A stretch of 64,000 nucleotides of DNA from an uncultured Mucilaginibacter sp. (lineage in GTDB: Bacteria; Bacteroidota; Bacteroidia; Sphingobacteriales; Sphingobacteriaceae), in assembly GCF_946479965.1 (NCBI RefSeq), contig NZ_CAMLHX010000011.1:30177-94176 (forward strand), in the 5' to 3' direction. The position numbers and the translations under genes were made by a program. A model generated the notes under the pieces. The model was not told the origin of the DNA. It searched no databases and saw only the letters and a list, made by a program, of their open reading frames with translations. Below are positions 43,471 through 52,470 of the stretch, in pieces (the stretch's first letter is position 1; each line of letters begins with the position of its first letter).

Positions 43471-43971
43471 CTACAAGGGTTTGGGGTTACAAGTTATTTT
43501 ATTTATCAAACGTAAGTTAACAGGAATAACGTTAGATGTGCTTGAAAATTGAACAAGTGAATCACTTTTGTGAGATACTTTGAACACATCCTGATATACC
43601 CCTGACCGGAAGCATCCCTCCGGGCCTTTAAGACTAAAATCGCTATTGCAAAAATTGCCCTTAATGCGTAAGGTATCGTTTGTTTCCTGATAAGTGCCCC
43701 GGAAGTATTCGGTCCATTTACCCGAGTTCATGCAAGTGTCGTACCCATTATTTACTTTACTGAAGCTTCGGATGGTGCCGTATACGGAATCGCAGCTAAA
43801 CCTAAACTCATATAAAGAATAGTTAAGCAACTGCTTTTGCATGGCGATGCTGTCCTGTTTCCACTCGCCTTGCAGATAAGCTTCGCCTTTACCCTGCAGG
43901 CTTGGGTTTAAAGAACAAGCGCTTATAAAAAAGCAAAAGGCGTAAAGGAGAAAGGGGAAAGCTTTTTGCAT
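43471..43971 (-). CDS. Small lipoprotein of unknown function
   Basis: 166 residues from MQKAFPFLLYAFCFFISAC with lipobox I-S-A-C19. The frame runs to 43995, but that ATG sits inside the fumC terminator hairpin, so the start at 43971 is preferred. The mature protein has many Cys and beta-type text: YEFRFSCDSVYGTIR, GYDTCMNSGKWTEYF, and GCFRSGVYQDVFKVS. No family recognised; it resembles lipocalin-like folds only loosely. It sits between fumC and the nuclease gene, 3 nt before the latter. Confidence 0.6.
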   Translation of the reverse strand: MQKAFPFLLYAFCFFISACSLNPSLQGKGEAYLQGEWKQDSIAMQKQLLNYSLYEFRFSCDSVYGTIRSFSKVNNGYDTCMNSGKWTEYFRGTYQETNDTLRIKGNFCNSDFSLKGPEGCFRSGVYQDVFKVSHKSDSLVQFSSTSNVIPVNLRLINKITCNPKPL

Positions 43972-43987
43972 TTTGTATATTAAAAGA

Positions 43988-44029
43988 ACTCTCATTCTGA
44001 TCCGTCGGTTGGCGAATCAGAATGAGAGT
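43988..44029 (-). terminator. Terminator after fumC
   Basis: ACTCTCATTCTGAT and ATCAGAATGAGAGT form a perfect 14-bp stem with a 14-nt loop, followed on the minus strand by TCTTTTAAT. It lies just before the lipoprotein gene, which therefore may need its own promoter. Confidence 0.7.
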
Positions 44030-44040
44030 AGTTAAGGCAA

Positions 44041-45438
44041 TTATTTCAAACTGCCAATCATGTCCTCGGGGCGCACCCATTCGTCAAACTGTTCGTTGGT
44101 TAGGTAACCTAAACTAATAGCAGCCTCGCGCAATGATGAGCCATTGTTTAATGCTGTTTTAGCAATTTTAGCAGCTTTTTCGTAACCAATATGCGGGTTA
44201 AGCGCCGTAACCAACATCAACGAGTTCTCCAGGTGTTTTTTGATGCCTTCGTAATTAGGCTCTATACCGACTGCGCAATTGTTATTGAACGATACGCACG
44301 CATCGCCAATCAATCTGGCTGACTGCAGAAAGTTAGCCGCCATTACCGGTTTAAATACATTCAACTCATAATGGCCATTAGAGCCCGCTATTGATATGGT
44401 GACGTCATTACCCATAACCTGAGCGGCAACCATAGTTACAGCTTCGTTTTGAGTAGGATTAACCTTGCCCGGCATAATTGATGAACCCGGCTCGTTATCA
44501 GGAATATGGATCTCGCCGATACCAGAGCGCGGACCAGAAGCCAGCATACGGATATCGTTAGCTATTTTCATTAGGGATACAGCGATTTGCTTTAAAGCGC
44601 CGTGGCTCTCAACAATAGCATCATGCGCAGCCAAAGCTTCAAACTTATTTTCGGCAGTGCGGAAAGGCAGACCGGTAAATTGAGCTATATATTCTGCAAC
44701 TTTAACATCATATCCTTGCGGCGTATTAATGCCTGTACCAACTGCAGTACCGCCTAAAGCCAATTCAGAAAGGTGATCTAGCGTGTTGCGCAAAGCCTTT
44801 AAGCCGTGGTTTAGTTGTGATACATAACCAGAAAACTCCTGACCCAGTGTAAGCGGCGTAGCATCCATTAAGTGTGTACGGCCAATTTTAACGACGCTTT
44901 TAAACGCTTCTGTTTTAGCCTGCAAAGTATCGCGCAGTTTTTCAACACCGGGGATGGTAACATCCATCAGCATTTTATAAGCCGCAATATGCATTGCCGT
45001 TGGGTAAGTATCATTTGATGATTGCGATTTATTTACGTCATCATTAGGGTGGATAAAGGTTTTGCCTTCGCCTAGTTTATTCCCTGCTATAACGTGCGCC
45101 CTGTTGGCAACAACCTCGTTCACGTTCATGTTTGATTGCGTGCCCGAACCGGTTTGCCAAATTACCAAGGGAAATTCTCCGACAAGGTCACCTGCGAGTA
45201 TCTCATCACACACGTTACCAATCAGATCGCGTTTTTCTGCAGCTAATACGCCCAGATCTGTATTGGTATAAGCAGCGGCTTTTTTAAGAAAAGCAAATGC
45301 CTCAATAATTTCCTTCGGCATTGATGCTTCCGCGCCTATTTTAAAGTTGTTACGCGAGCGTTGGGTTTGTGCGCCCCAGTATTTGTCGGCGGGTACCTCA
45401 ACAGGCCCCATAGTATCGTGTTCGGTTCTGAAACTCAT
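44041..45438 (-). CDS. fumC: Fumarate hydratase class II
   Basis: 465 residues from [20 protein letters not shown]. The open frame reaches 45465, but this ATG gives the normal FumC length. It interconverts fumarate and malate without an iron-sulfur cluster. The superfamily signature [15 protein letters not shown] is intact, as are [19 protein letters not shown] and [15 protein letters not shown]. The nearby active-site His in GRTHLMD is present. Terminated by a strong hairpin and preceded by a TACCTTTG promoter element. Confidence 0.97.
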   Translation of the reverse strand: MSFRTEHDTMGPVEVPADKYWGAQTQRSRNNFKIGAEASMPKEIIEAFAFLKKAAAYTNTDLGVLAAEKRDLIGNVCDEILAGDLVGEFPLVIWQTGSGTQSNMNVNEVVANRAHVIAGNKLGEGKTFIHPNDDVNKSQSSNDTYPTAMHIAAYKMLMDVTIPGVEKLRDTLQAKTEAFKSVVKIGRTHLMDATPLTLGQEFSGYVSQLNHGLKALRNTLDHLSELALGGTAVGTGINTPQGYDVKVAEYIAQFTGLPFRTAENKFEALAAHDAIVESHGALKQIAVSLMKIANDIRMLASGPRSGIGEIHIPDNEPGSSIMPGKVNPTQNEAVTMVAAQVMGNDVTISIAGSNGHYELNVFKPVMAANFLQSARLIGDACVSFNNNCAVGIEPNYEGIKKHLENSLMLVTALNPHIGYEKAAKIAKTALNNGSSLREAAISLGYLTNEQFDEWVRPEDMIGSLK

Positions 45439-45462
45439 TGGTGTAAAAATATTTTTCAGGCG

Positions 45463-45470
45463 CAAAGGTA
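45463..45470 (-). promoter_or_regulatory. -7 element TACCTTTG of the fumC promoter
   Basis: A perfect TAnnTTTG, 24 nt before the fumC ATG at 45438, and the same octamer as before rpsP. Confidence 0.55.
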
Positions 45471-45676
45471 GGGCTAAAAGGCTTGCTAAATAAATTTAAT
45501 ATGTAAAAAAATAGCCTAACTTTTGTGAGTTTCCGGTCTGTTTTAAAACCGGCGGCTTCTCAGTAAACAGCTAAATTTGTCCAAATACTAATGCCGGGCG
45601 CTTGATTACTGTTTGTGCATTGCTTAAGTTTAAGTATCAATGCAGTTTTACATCAACAAACCTAAAACAACAAATC

Positions 45677-47482
45677 ATGAAACTGCCCTTTAAAAACATA
45701 GTTCTGGCTGCAATTATATGTATTACATGTAGTGCCGCTTTTTGTCAGCGCATAACCGAAGCCGAATTTTATAAAAACAGAGTTATGGACGGAGGTTGGT
45801 GGGTTGATACCACCAAAGCCACCCCGCAGCAAATGGCACGTATACACAAGGGTTTTAAAGCGAGGACTCTGGCTAAAGACCATTATTATTTTGACTACCC
45901 ATACAAAATGATCGGCGTACGATTTACCCCCGGAAAAAGCGGTAAAAAAAGCGAGGTATATGAGGGCAACAAATGGGGGTCTATAAGTGGCAAAAAATAT
46001 AAGAGCATCCTGATTGGCGGGGATGCCGGTGTTGAATTCTCAGCGCTGGATATTACGGAGGCCAATGCCGGCGATTTTAGATATCACGTCGTACAAAATG
46101 AAAAAAGAGAACTTGTATCATGGACCAAGCCGTCTGTATTCAAAAAAACTGCAGATGGAAAAGTTACCTACGCATACTTGGGGAAATTTGATTATGTACC
46201 AGGGCAGGTATTAAAAGTTGAAATATACAACATACGTAACTACGCTAACCTGGATGCAGCCGTTATGGATTGGCGAAAAGTAGAGCGGCCTAAAATTTTA
46301 AGTGTAGTAAAATATTTTTCAAAGAGATTTGATCGCATGGGCGAACCATCGGCTGGTAAACTGCTGACAGATCTGAGGCAAACCAAAGAAGCTTATTTTG
46401 ACAGGGTGAAGGGCAACATGTCCAATCGCCCTAGTAAGATTAATGACTTCATAGAAACTACTGACCCTAAGGATATAAAATTCAGGGCTGACGATTCTGT
46501 CAAAAACATCACGTTTTGGATAAATAATCCTAATATCAACCATCGTTACAAAGTACAACTGGAGAAGGTTGGCGACAACGGTAAAGAGACCATACAGCTT
46601 ACGCAAGCAAATGACTATATTGAGGTTAGCCGCGAGTTTTGGAAAACGCCGGGTAAGTATACCTTTACAATTACGCCCAGGCTGCAAAGGCATGGAGGGT
46701 CGCCGGTGTTTTTGTTAGATAGTTTAGCAACCAGCATAAGTTTCACCGTGCTGCCTTCCGAAAATAAAGACATCCCTTTAAAAACGGTGGTAGCAATCAT
46801 CCTAACATTAATGACGGCAGCTGCCATAATGTTTACCATCTTCCGCAACAGGCAAAAACGTAAACTGGCGCAAGAGTCGCAAAACAGGCAGATAGCCACA
46901 CTGCAATTGCAATCAGTAAGGGCGCAGTTAAACCCGCATTTTATTTTTAATGCCCTGGCGGGTATACAAAATCTGATAAACAAAAACGCTATTGAGGATG
47001 CTAATAAATATTTAACCCGTTTTGCTAAACTAACCCGTAATGTTTTAGACGAAGGACAAAAGGACCTGATTAGCATTGAGCAGGAAATCAATTTGCTGGA
47101 TTATTACCTGCAAATGGAGCAAACGCGCTTCGGCTTTAATTTTAATATAAAAGTTGATGATGAAATCGATCAACAAATCGAGATTCCTGCTATGCTGCTA
47201 CAGCCTTTTGCAGAGAATGCTGTTAAGCACGGCATATCGGCCCTGAAAGAAAAGGGACAAGTGGATGTAATTATATCACAAAGCGGGAATGATATTTTGC
47301 TGAAAGTGCAAGATAATGGCAAGGGCTTCCATCCTCAAGCAACCGACGGCAAAGGCATAAAACTTTGCAAAGAACGGATAGCGCTGTTCAATTCTATCCA
47401 TAAAAAAACGCCTATATTGCTGCATATAAAACCGGCGGATAACGGTACTTTGATCGTTATCGAACTAAAAAACTGGCTGTAA
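45677..47482 (+). CDS. LytS-type sensor histidine kinase (His_kinase family)
   Basis: 601 residues from MKLPFKNIVLAAIICITCSA. The frame opens at 45602, but the signal peptide starts here. A large exported region (about 20-365) is beta-rich, ending before a helix at 370-389 (TVVAIILTLMTAAAIMFTIF). The His_kinase domain follows: the phosphorylated H421 in LNPHFIFNALAGIQ and the N box in FAENAVKHG, with DNGKGFHPQ. It pairs with the LytTR regulator 3 nt downstream. Sensor domain type is not recognised. Confidence 0.88.
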   Translation: MKLPFKNIVLAAIICITCSAAFCQRITEAEFYKNRVMDGGWWVDTTKATPQQMARIHKGFKARTLAKDHYYFDYPYKMIGVRFTPGKSGKKSEVYEGNKWGSISGKKYKSILIGGDAGVEFSALDITEANAGDFRYHVVQNEKRELVSWTKPSVFKKTADGKVTYAYLGKFDYVPGQVLKVEIYNIRNYANLDAAVMDWRKVERPKILSVVKYFSKRFDRMGEPSAGKLLTDLRQTKEAYFDRVKGNMSNRPSKINDFIETTDPKDIKFRADDSVKNITFWINNPNINHRYKVQLEKVGDNGKETIQLTQANDYIEVSREFWKTPGKYTFTITPRLQRHGGSPVFLLDSLATSISFTVLPSENKDIPLKTVVAIILTLMTAAAIMFTIFRNRQKRKLAQESQNRQIATLQLQSVRAQLNPHFIFNALAGIQNLINKNAIEDANKYLTRFAKLTRNVLDEGQKDLISIEQEINLLDYYLQMEQTRFGFNFNIKVDDEIDQQIEIPAMLLQPFAENAVKHGISALKEKGQVDVIISQSGNDILLKVQDNGKGFHPQATDGKGIKLCKERIALFNSIHKKTPILLHIKPADNGTLIVIELKNWL

Positions 47483-47485
47483 GGA

Positions 47486-48241
47486 ATGAGGGCAATTATT
47501 GTCGACGACGAAGTATCAAACCAGGAAAACCTGCATCAGCTGCTTAAAACATATGCAGCTGATGTACAGGTAGTGGCGGTGGCAGGCGACGTTAACGAAG
47601 CCGCCATGGCCATAAAAACGCACCGGCCCGAACTGGTTTTTCTGGACATTCAGTTGCATGGGCAATCAGGGTTTGATCTGTTGAAGCAATTAGATGCTAT
47701 AGACTTCGCAGTAATATTTGTAACTGCATATGATCAATACGGCATCCAAGCTGTAAAGTTTGCCGCGTTAGATTATCTGTTAAAACCAATTGATATTGAT
47801 GAGCTTACCGCTGCTGTAGACAAGGCACGTAAAGCCGTACAGCAAACAAAAAAACATGAGCGGTTGGACCATTTGCTGGAGTATCTGAAAGACGAAAAGC
47901 AGGTTAGTCCGCGTATTGCGCTGCCCATGTTTGGGGAAACGCGGTATGTAAACGTAAATGAGATTATGCGCTGCGAAGCTGATAATACTTATACCCGCTT
48001 TTACCTGACAAATGGCGAACAGGTACTGGTATCGAAAACGCTAAAGGAATATGCCGATATGCTGGCGCGATACAGCTTTTTACGCACCCACCAAACCCAC
48101 TTAATTAATACAACCCACATTAAAAGTTGGATACGCGAGGACGGCGGCAGTTTAATGTTAAATGATGGCACCAAGATCCCTATCTCCAAGATTAACCGCA
48201 TTAAAGTGAAGGAAATGCTGGCGGCGCAGTTTAAATTATGA
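47486..48241 (+). CDS. LytTR-family response regulator
   Basis: 251 residues. The receiver domain has IIVDDE at 4-9, the phospho-acceptor D54 in LVFLDIQLHGQSG, and the conserved LLKPIDIDEL. The C-terminal LytTR domain shows RYVNVNEIMRCEADNTYTRF, KTLKEYADML, and FLRTHQTHLINTTHIKSW. LytTR domains bind paired 9-bp repeats upstream of envelope or cell-surface genes. It is cotranscribed with the LytS-type kinase, so it is its cognate output. Confidence 0.95.
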   Translation: MRAIIVDDEVSNQENLHQLLKTYAADVQVVAVAGDVNEAAMAIKTHRPELVFLDIQLHGQSGFDLLKQLDAIDFAVIFVTAYDQYGIQAVKFAALDYLLKPIDIDELTAAVDKARKAVQQTKKHERLDHLLEYLKDEKQVSPRIALPMFGETRYVNVNEIMRCEADNTYTRFYLTNGEQVLVSKTLKEYADMLARYSFLRTHQTHLINTTHIKSWIREDGGSLMLNDGTKIPISKINRIKVKEMLAAQFKL

Positions 48242-48251
48242 TGTTTTTGGC

Positions 48252-49112
48252 CTAAACCTTATCATTCATCGCGTTAAATAACTTAACTGCCTGCACAGCT
48301 TCCTTTACATCATGCACACGCAAAATAGACGCGCCTTTTGTTAGGGCGATGGTATTTAAAACAGTGGTACCGTTTAACGCTTCATCGGCTGTGATGCCTA
48401 AAGTTCCATGGATCATTTTTTTACGGGAAACACCTGCCAACAGCGGCAAACCCAATTGTTGAAACTCTGCCAATCGTTGCAGCAATTTATAACCATGTTC
48501 CGGCTTTTTAGCAAAACCAAAGCCTGGGTCAATTATAATATCGTTAACGCCCAATTGCCTTAATTGATGAATGCGTGCGGTAAAATAGTCAAGCACTTCG
48601 TTAAACACATCGTCATAAACGGCTAGCTGGGTCATGGTTTTGGGGTTGCCTTTCATGTGCATTAAAATATAGGGCACTTTCAGCTTGGCAACGGTACTAA
48701 ACATTTGGTCGTCCAGTTGTCCGCCTGATATGTCATTAATGATATGCGCCCCGGCATTTATTGCGTCTTCAGCCACCACAGCACGGAAAGTATCTATTGA
48801 TAAAATTGCTCCAGGGAAATTTTCGGTAATAGCTTCAACAACTGGCAAAAGACGATCCAGCTCTTCCTGCACAGAAATATCATCCGCCCCGGGGCGGGAC
48901 GAGTAAGCGCCAAGATCCAAAAATACAGCACCTTCGCTAAGCATTTTTTCAGCTTGTTTTAAAGCATCCTCAACAGCAGGTTGGCGGCTACCTTCAAAAA
49001 AAGAATCGGGTGTTAGGTTGATAATGCCCATCACTTTAGGCATGCTCAGATCAATGAGTTTACCTCCCGCGTTCAGCGTTGTCTTTTTATGAAAAAATGT
49101 ATCTTTAGCCAC
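48252..49112 (-). CDS. folP: Dihydropteroate synthase FolP
   Basis: 286 residues from a GTG start at 49112. FolP condenses dihydropterin pyrophosphate with p-aminobenzoate in folate synthesis and is the sulfonamide target. Family blocks: MGIINLTPDSFFEGSRQP, GAVFLDLGAYSSRPGADDIS, SIDTFRAVVAEDAI, HIINDISGGQ, ILMHMKGNPKTM, IIDPGFGFAKKPEHG and ILRVHDVKEAVQ. It is convergent with the LytTR gene (10-bp gap) and divergent from the DUF1599 operon. Confidence 0.97.
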   Translation of the reverse strand: MAKDTFFHKKTTLNAGGKLIDLSMPKVMGIINLTPDSFFEGSRQPAVEDALKQAEKMLSEGAVFLDLGAYSSRPGADDISVQEELDRLLPVVEAITENFPGAILSIDTFRAVVAEDAINAGAHIINDISGGQLDDQMFSTVAKLKVPYILMHMKGNPKTMTQLAVYDDVFNEVLDYFTARIHQLRQLGVNDIIIDPGFGFAKKPEHGYKLLQRLAEFQQLGLPLLAGVSRKKMIHGTLGITADEALNGTTVLNTIALTKGASILRVHDVKEAVQAVKLFNAMNDKV

Positions 49113-49142
49113 TGGTAGTCCTGTTGAAATGTTTTAATGCCG

Positions 49143-49168
49143 TAAAGTTACTCATATAAATAACTTTA
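49143..49168. promoter_or_regulatory. Back-to-back TAACTTTA elements between folP and DUF1599
   Basis: TAAAGTTA (49143-49150) and TAACTTTA (49161-49168) form a perfect 8-bp inverted repeat. Read outward, each is TAACTTTA, one mismatch from TAnnTTTG. They are 30 nt from the folP start and about 60 nt from the DUF1599 start. Confidence 0.4.
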
Positions 49169-49227
49169 TGTAAAACGGCGTAAAGACATTCAACTAACAA
49201 CCCGCAACATACAACATCAATAAAATA

Positions 49228-49767
49228 GTGAATAATACATCAGCCGAATATGACGCAGTGATAGCCTTAAGCAAGGGGCTTTTTATGAAGAAAACACACG
49301 ACTATGGTACGGCCTGGCGCATCCTTCGCCCGGAGTCTATCACAGATCAGATCTTTATAAAAGCCCAACGCATCCGCACGCTCGAAGAAAAAAAAGTGTC
49401 CAAAGTTGATGAAGATATCACCGGCGAATACATCGGCATAGTTAATTACTGTATCATAGCTATGATGCAATTGGAGTGCGACGAAAGCACACCGGTTGAG
49501 CTCCCGGCAGAACAAGTTAATGGCTTATTTGATGAGAAGGCCAATGAAACCAAAGAGCTAATGTTTGCTAAAAACCACGATTATGGCGAGGCCTGGCGCG
49601 ATATGCGTATCAGTTCGTTAACAGATCTGATATTGATGAAACTGCTGCGTGTAAAGCAGATTGAAGACAATAAAGGCTTAACACTGGCATCCGAAGGTAT
49701 AAAAGCCAACTACCAGGATATATTGAACTACTCAGTATTCGCGCTGATAAAATTAGGAGTGAAATGA
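49228..49767 (+). CDS. DUF1599 protein (nucleotide modification-associated domain), duplicated
   Basis: 179 residues from a GTG start. Two copies of one domain are visible: LFMKKTHDYGTAWRILRPES with ITDQIFIKAQRIRTLEEKK, and MFAKNHDYGEAWRDMRISSL with TDLILMKLLRVKQIEDNK. Each holds the H-D-Y-G-x-A-W motif. The domain is named for its association with modified-nucleotide genes, but Bacteroidetes carry it as a housekeeping-type gene in front of a DoxX-like protein, as here. The biochemical role is unknown. It overlaps the next gene by 4 nt. Confidence 0.88.
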   Translation: MNNTSAEYDAVIALSKGLFMKKTHDYGTAWRILRPESITDQIFIKAQRIRTLEEKKVSKVDEDITGEYIGIVNYCIIAMMQLECDESTPVELPAEQVNGLFDEKANETKELMFAKNHDYGEAWRDMRISSLTDLILMKLLRVKQIEDNKGLTLASEGIKANYQDILNYSVFALIKLGVK

Positions 49768-50915
49768 AAAATGGCCTAATATGGTTTTGCCGCATTTTTG
49801 TTGGCCTACTGTTTATTTTCTCGGGCCTGATAAAGATCAACGACCCACTGGGCTTTTCTTATAAGCTGGTTGAGTACTTCGAAGTTTTCCATATTACCTT
49901 TTTAAATGGGTTGGCTTTAAGCTTATCTATCATTCTATGCGCCCTGGAGATAATAATGGGTTTTGCGTTGCTGATAGGGGTACGCGCCAAACAAAATGCA
50001 TTGGGATTATTGCTGCTCATTATTTTCTTTTCGTTCCTTACATTTTACTCAGCGGCATTTAAAGTGGTGCAAACCTGCGGTTGCTTTGGCGATGCTATTC
50101 CGTTAACGCCATGGCAATCGTTCAGTAAAGACCTTATTTTGCTGGTGTTAATATTGGTGCTTTTTAAAAACAAGGAATGCATTAAGCCATTGTTCAGCGC
50201 CAAAATGGGCGATAAGCTGCTTATTGCTGCAACTGTTGTGTCGTTAGGCTTCGGCTTATTCACCTATAACTTTCTGCCTGTAGTTGATTTTTTACCTTAT
50301 AAAGTGGGCGCAAATATCCCGGATGCAATGAAAACGCCACCGGGCGCTATACCAGACGAGTACGAAGTAAATTATAACCTGAAAAACAAAAAAACCGGCG
50401 CAACTAAAGAAGTTACCGATAAAGAGTACCTAAGCAGCGGGATATGGAAAGATGCCAACTGGGAAGTCGTTGGCAACCCGGAAAGTAAGTTGATAAAAAA
50501 AGGTTTCACGCCAAAAATACAGGACCTTGCCATACAGGATGCCCAAGGCAATAATTACACGCCCGAACTATTAGCTAACCCCTTTAACAGTTTGTTTATT
50601 GTTGCGTATGATCTAAGCAAGACGGATACTGCTGCCATTATCCGTATAAATGCGTTGGCTATAAACTTAACCCGAAGCTTTAATACGCGTACCATATTGC
50701 TTACCTCGGCGTCTGAAACAGAAGCTACCGCTTTTGCAAAACGTTATCATCTGGTAAGCGAAATTTTTTATGCCGATGGGGTTCCGCTTAAATCAATGAT
50801 AAGGGCCAACCCGGGGGTTATGTTGTTAAAGGCCGGTACTATACTAGACAAATGGCACTACCATACCGTACCCGATTACGACCAAATGGTTAAAAAATAC
50901 TTCCCGCAGCAATGA
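49764..50915 (+). CDS. BT_3928-type DoxX/MauE-like membrane protein
   Basis: 383 residues. Four membrane helices at about 5-150 match DoxX/MauE: WFCRIFVGLLFIFSGLIKIN, LALSLSIILCALEIIMGFAL, and a CGCFGDAIPLTPWQSFSKD loop with paired Cys as in MauE-type proteins. A fifth helix near 150-170 leads to a periplasmic thioredoxin-like region (YNLKNKKTGATKEVTDKEY...). MauE relatives help disulfide formation, so a role in envelope redox is possible but not shown. It overlaps the DUF1599 and OppB-like genes by 4 nt each. Confidence 0.85.
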   Translation: MKNGLIWFCRIFVGLLFIFSGLIKINDPLGFSYKLVEYFEVFHITFLNGLALSLSIILCALEIIMGFALLIGVRAKQNALGLLLLIIFFSFLTFYSAAFKVVQTCGCFGDAIPLTPWQSFSKDLILLVLILVLFKNKECIKPLFSAKMGDKLLIAATVVSLGFGLFTYNFLPVVDFLPYKVGANIPDAMKTPPGAIPDEYEVNYNLKNKKTGATKEVTDKEYLSSGIWKDANWEVVGNPESKLIKKGFTPKIQDLAIQDAQGNNYTPELLANPFNSLFIVAYDLSKTDTAAIIRINALAINLTRSFNTRTILLTSASETEATAFAKRYHLVSEIFYADGVPLKSMIRANPGVMLLKAGTILDKWHYHTVPDYDQMVKKYFPQQ

Positions 50916-51967
50916 TAGGCCGCTACCTGCTCCGCAAGTTTTTATACAGCCAGGCGGTTATGCTGGGCATTGTGGTAGTGGTATTCTTTCTTTTTAACGT
51001 ACTTCCCGTTGATCCCGCGCGGATGACGCAGGGCCAGCGTGGCGACGTGCAATCATTACAAGCCGTACGCAAAGAGTTTGGTTTGGATAAGCCCCTGCCG
51101 GTTCAATTCGCTTACTATATTAATGATCTTTCTCCTGTTGGCATCCATTTAAAAACAGACAAAGAGCGGTATAACTTTGTACCACTTATAAGCGTTTCCG
51201 ATTCCAAAACATTGGCCTTAAAATGGCCATACCTACGTCGCTCCTACCAAACCAGTAAAGATGTTGTTTCGCTATTGTTAGAGGTAGTTCCTAATACGCT
51301 GGTTTTGGCCACTACCGCCATGATATTTGCTATTGCCCTGGGTGTTTTTTTAGGGATTTTGAGCGCATTATATAAAGACACCTGGGTTGACCGGCTTGCC
51401 CTGGCGTTTTCAACTTTGGGGATATCCGCGCCATCTTTTTTTGCAGGGATCATCATCGCCTGGATCTTCGGCTTTGTGTTAAGCAATTACACGGGGCTAA
51501 ACATGTCCGGCAGTTTATATGGGTATGATCCTTTTAAAGGCGAAGTAATTAATTGGAAGAACCTGATATTACCAATGGTAACACTTGGCATGCGGCCACT
51601 GGCCATTATTGTTCAGCTAACGCGTAATGCAATGCTTGACGTTTTAAGTCAGGATTATATTCGTACCGCCAAAGCTAAGGGACTTAGCCGCGGAGCTATT
51701 ATTTATCGGCATGCTCTAAAAAATGCGCTTAACCCCGTTGTTACCGCCATTGCCAATTGGTTTGCATCGTTAATGGCGGGCTCCTTCTTTGTGGAGTACA
51801 TCTTTGGTTATAACGGTTTAGGCAAAACCACAGTGCATGCACTCGAAATGTCGGATTTTCCGGTGGTAATGGGCGCTATTTTGTTCATCGCCTTTATTTT
51901 TGTGGTGATCAATATCCTGGTAGATATTATTTATGTTTGGATAGATCCGAGAGTTAAATTACAATGA
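50912..51967 (+). CDS. OppB/DppB-type ABC transporter permease
   Basis: 351 residues. The N-terminal helix and VFFLFNVLPVDPARMTQGQR with EFGLDKPLPVQFAYYI are typical OppB. The BPD_transp_1 domain has LTRNAMLDVLSQDYIRTAKA, KGLSRGAIIYRHALKNALNP (the EAA loop), and SFFVEYIFGYNGLGKTTVHA. Such permeases pair with an OppC subunit, two ATPases and a binding protein, none of which is nearby. It is therefore an orphan in this operon. It overlaps the DoxX-like gene and aroK by 4 nt each. Confidence 0.92.
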   Translation: MIGRYLLRKFLYSQAVMLGIVVVVFFLFNVLPVDPARMTQGQRGDVQSLQAVRKEFGLDKPLPVQFAYYINDLSPVGIHLKTDKERYNFVPLISVSDSKTLALKWPYLRRSYQTSKDVVSLLLEVVPNTLVLATTAMIFAIALGVFLGILSALYKDTWVDRLALAFSTLGISAPSFFAGIIIAWIFGFVLSNYTGLNMSGSLYGYDPFKGEVINWKNLILPMVTLGMRPLAIIVQLTRNAMLDVLSQDYIRTAKAKGLSRGAIIYRHALKNALNPVVTAIANWFASLMAGSFFVEYIFGYNGLGKTTVHALEMSDFPVVMGAILFIAFIFVVINILVDIIYVWIDPRVKLQ

Positions 51968-52464
51968 AAATATTTTTTGTAGGTTTTATGGGATGCGGCA
52001 AAACCACCTGGGGCCGCAAGCTGGCTAACAGGCTGGAGTACGAGTTTATTGATCTGGACAAGGTATTTGAAGAGCAGGTTGGTACAACTATTACCGAATA
52101 TTTTACCAAGCACGGGCAGGATGCCTTTCGCCTGCTGGAATCAAAGATCCTTAAAGAAACTGCTTATACAGAAAATGTAGTGGTATCAACGGGCGGTGGA
52201 CTGCCCGTGTTTTTTGATAACATGGCGTGGATGAATGCGAATGGTAAAACTCTCTACATAAAATTAACGCCGGCAACATTAGCAGAACGTTTGGATAAAG
52301 GCAAAACAACCCGCCCGCTTATTCTGGGTAAGCATGGTGATGAGCTGGTTGCTTTCATAGCCGAAAAACTGGCAGAACGCGAAAGCTTTTATGAGCAGGC
52401 CACCTATATTGTTGACGGCATAACCATGAGCCCCGACTCGTTAGCCGACCTGGTTAATGCCTGA
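51964..52464 (+). CDS. aroK: Shikimate kinase
   Basis: 166 residues, the normal size. Walker A is FMGCGKTTWGRKLANRL; further motifs are FIDLDKVFEEQVGTTI, FRLLESKILKE, VVSTGGGLPVF (substrate Gly triad), and LDKGKTTRPL of the lid. It phosphorylates shikimate with ATP in aromatic amino-acid synthesis. It is the last gene of the ATGA-coupled operon, so its translation depends on the OppB-like gene. Convergent with the radical SAM gene across 6 bp. Confidence 0.95.
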   Translation: MKIFFVGFMGCGKTTWGRKLANRLEYEFIDLDKVFEEQVGTTITEYFTKHGQDAFRLLESKILKETAYTENVVVSTGGGLPVFFDNMAWMNANGKTLYIKLTPATLAERLDKGKTTRPLILGKHGDELVAFIAEKLAERESFYEQATYIVDGITMSPDSLADLVNA

Positions 52465-52470
52465 TCAAGC

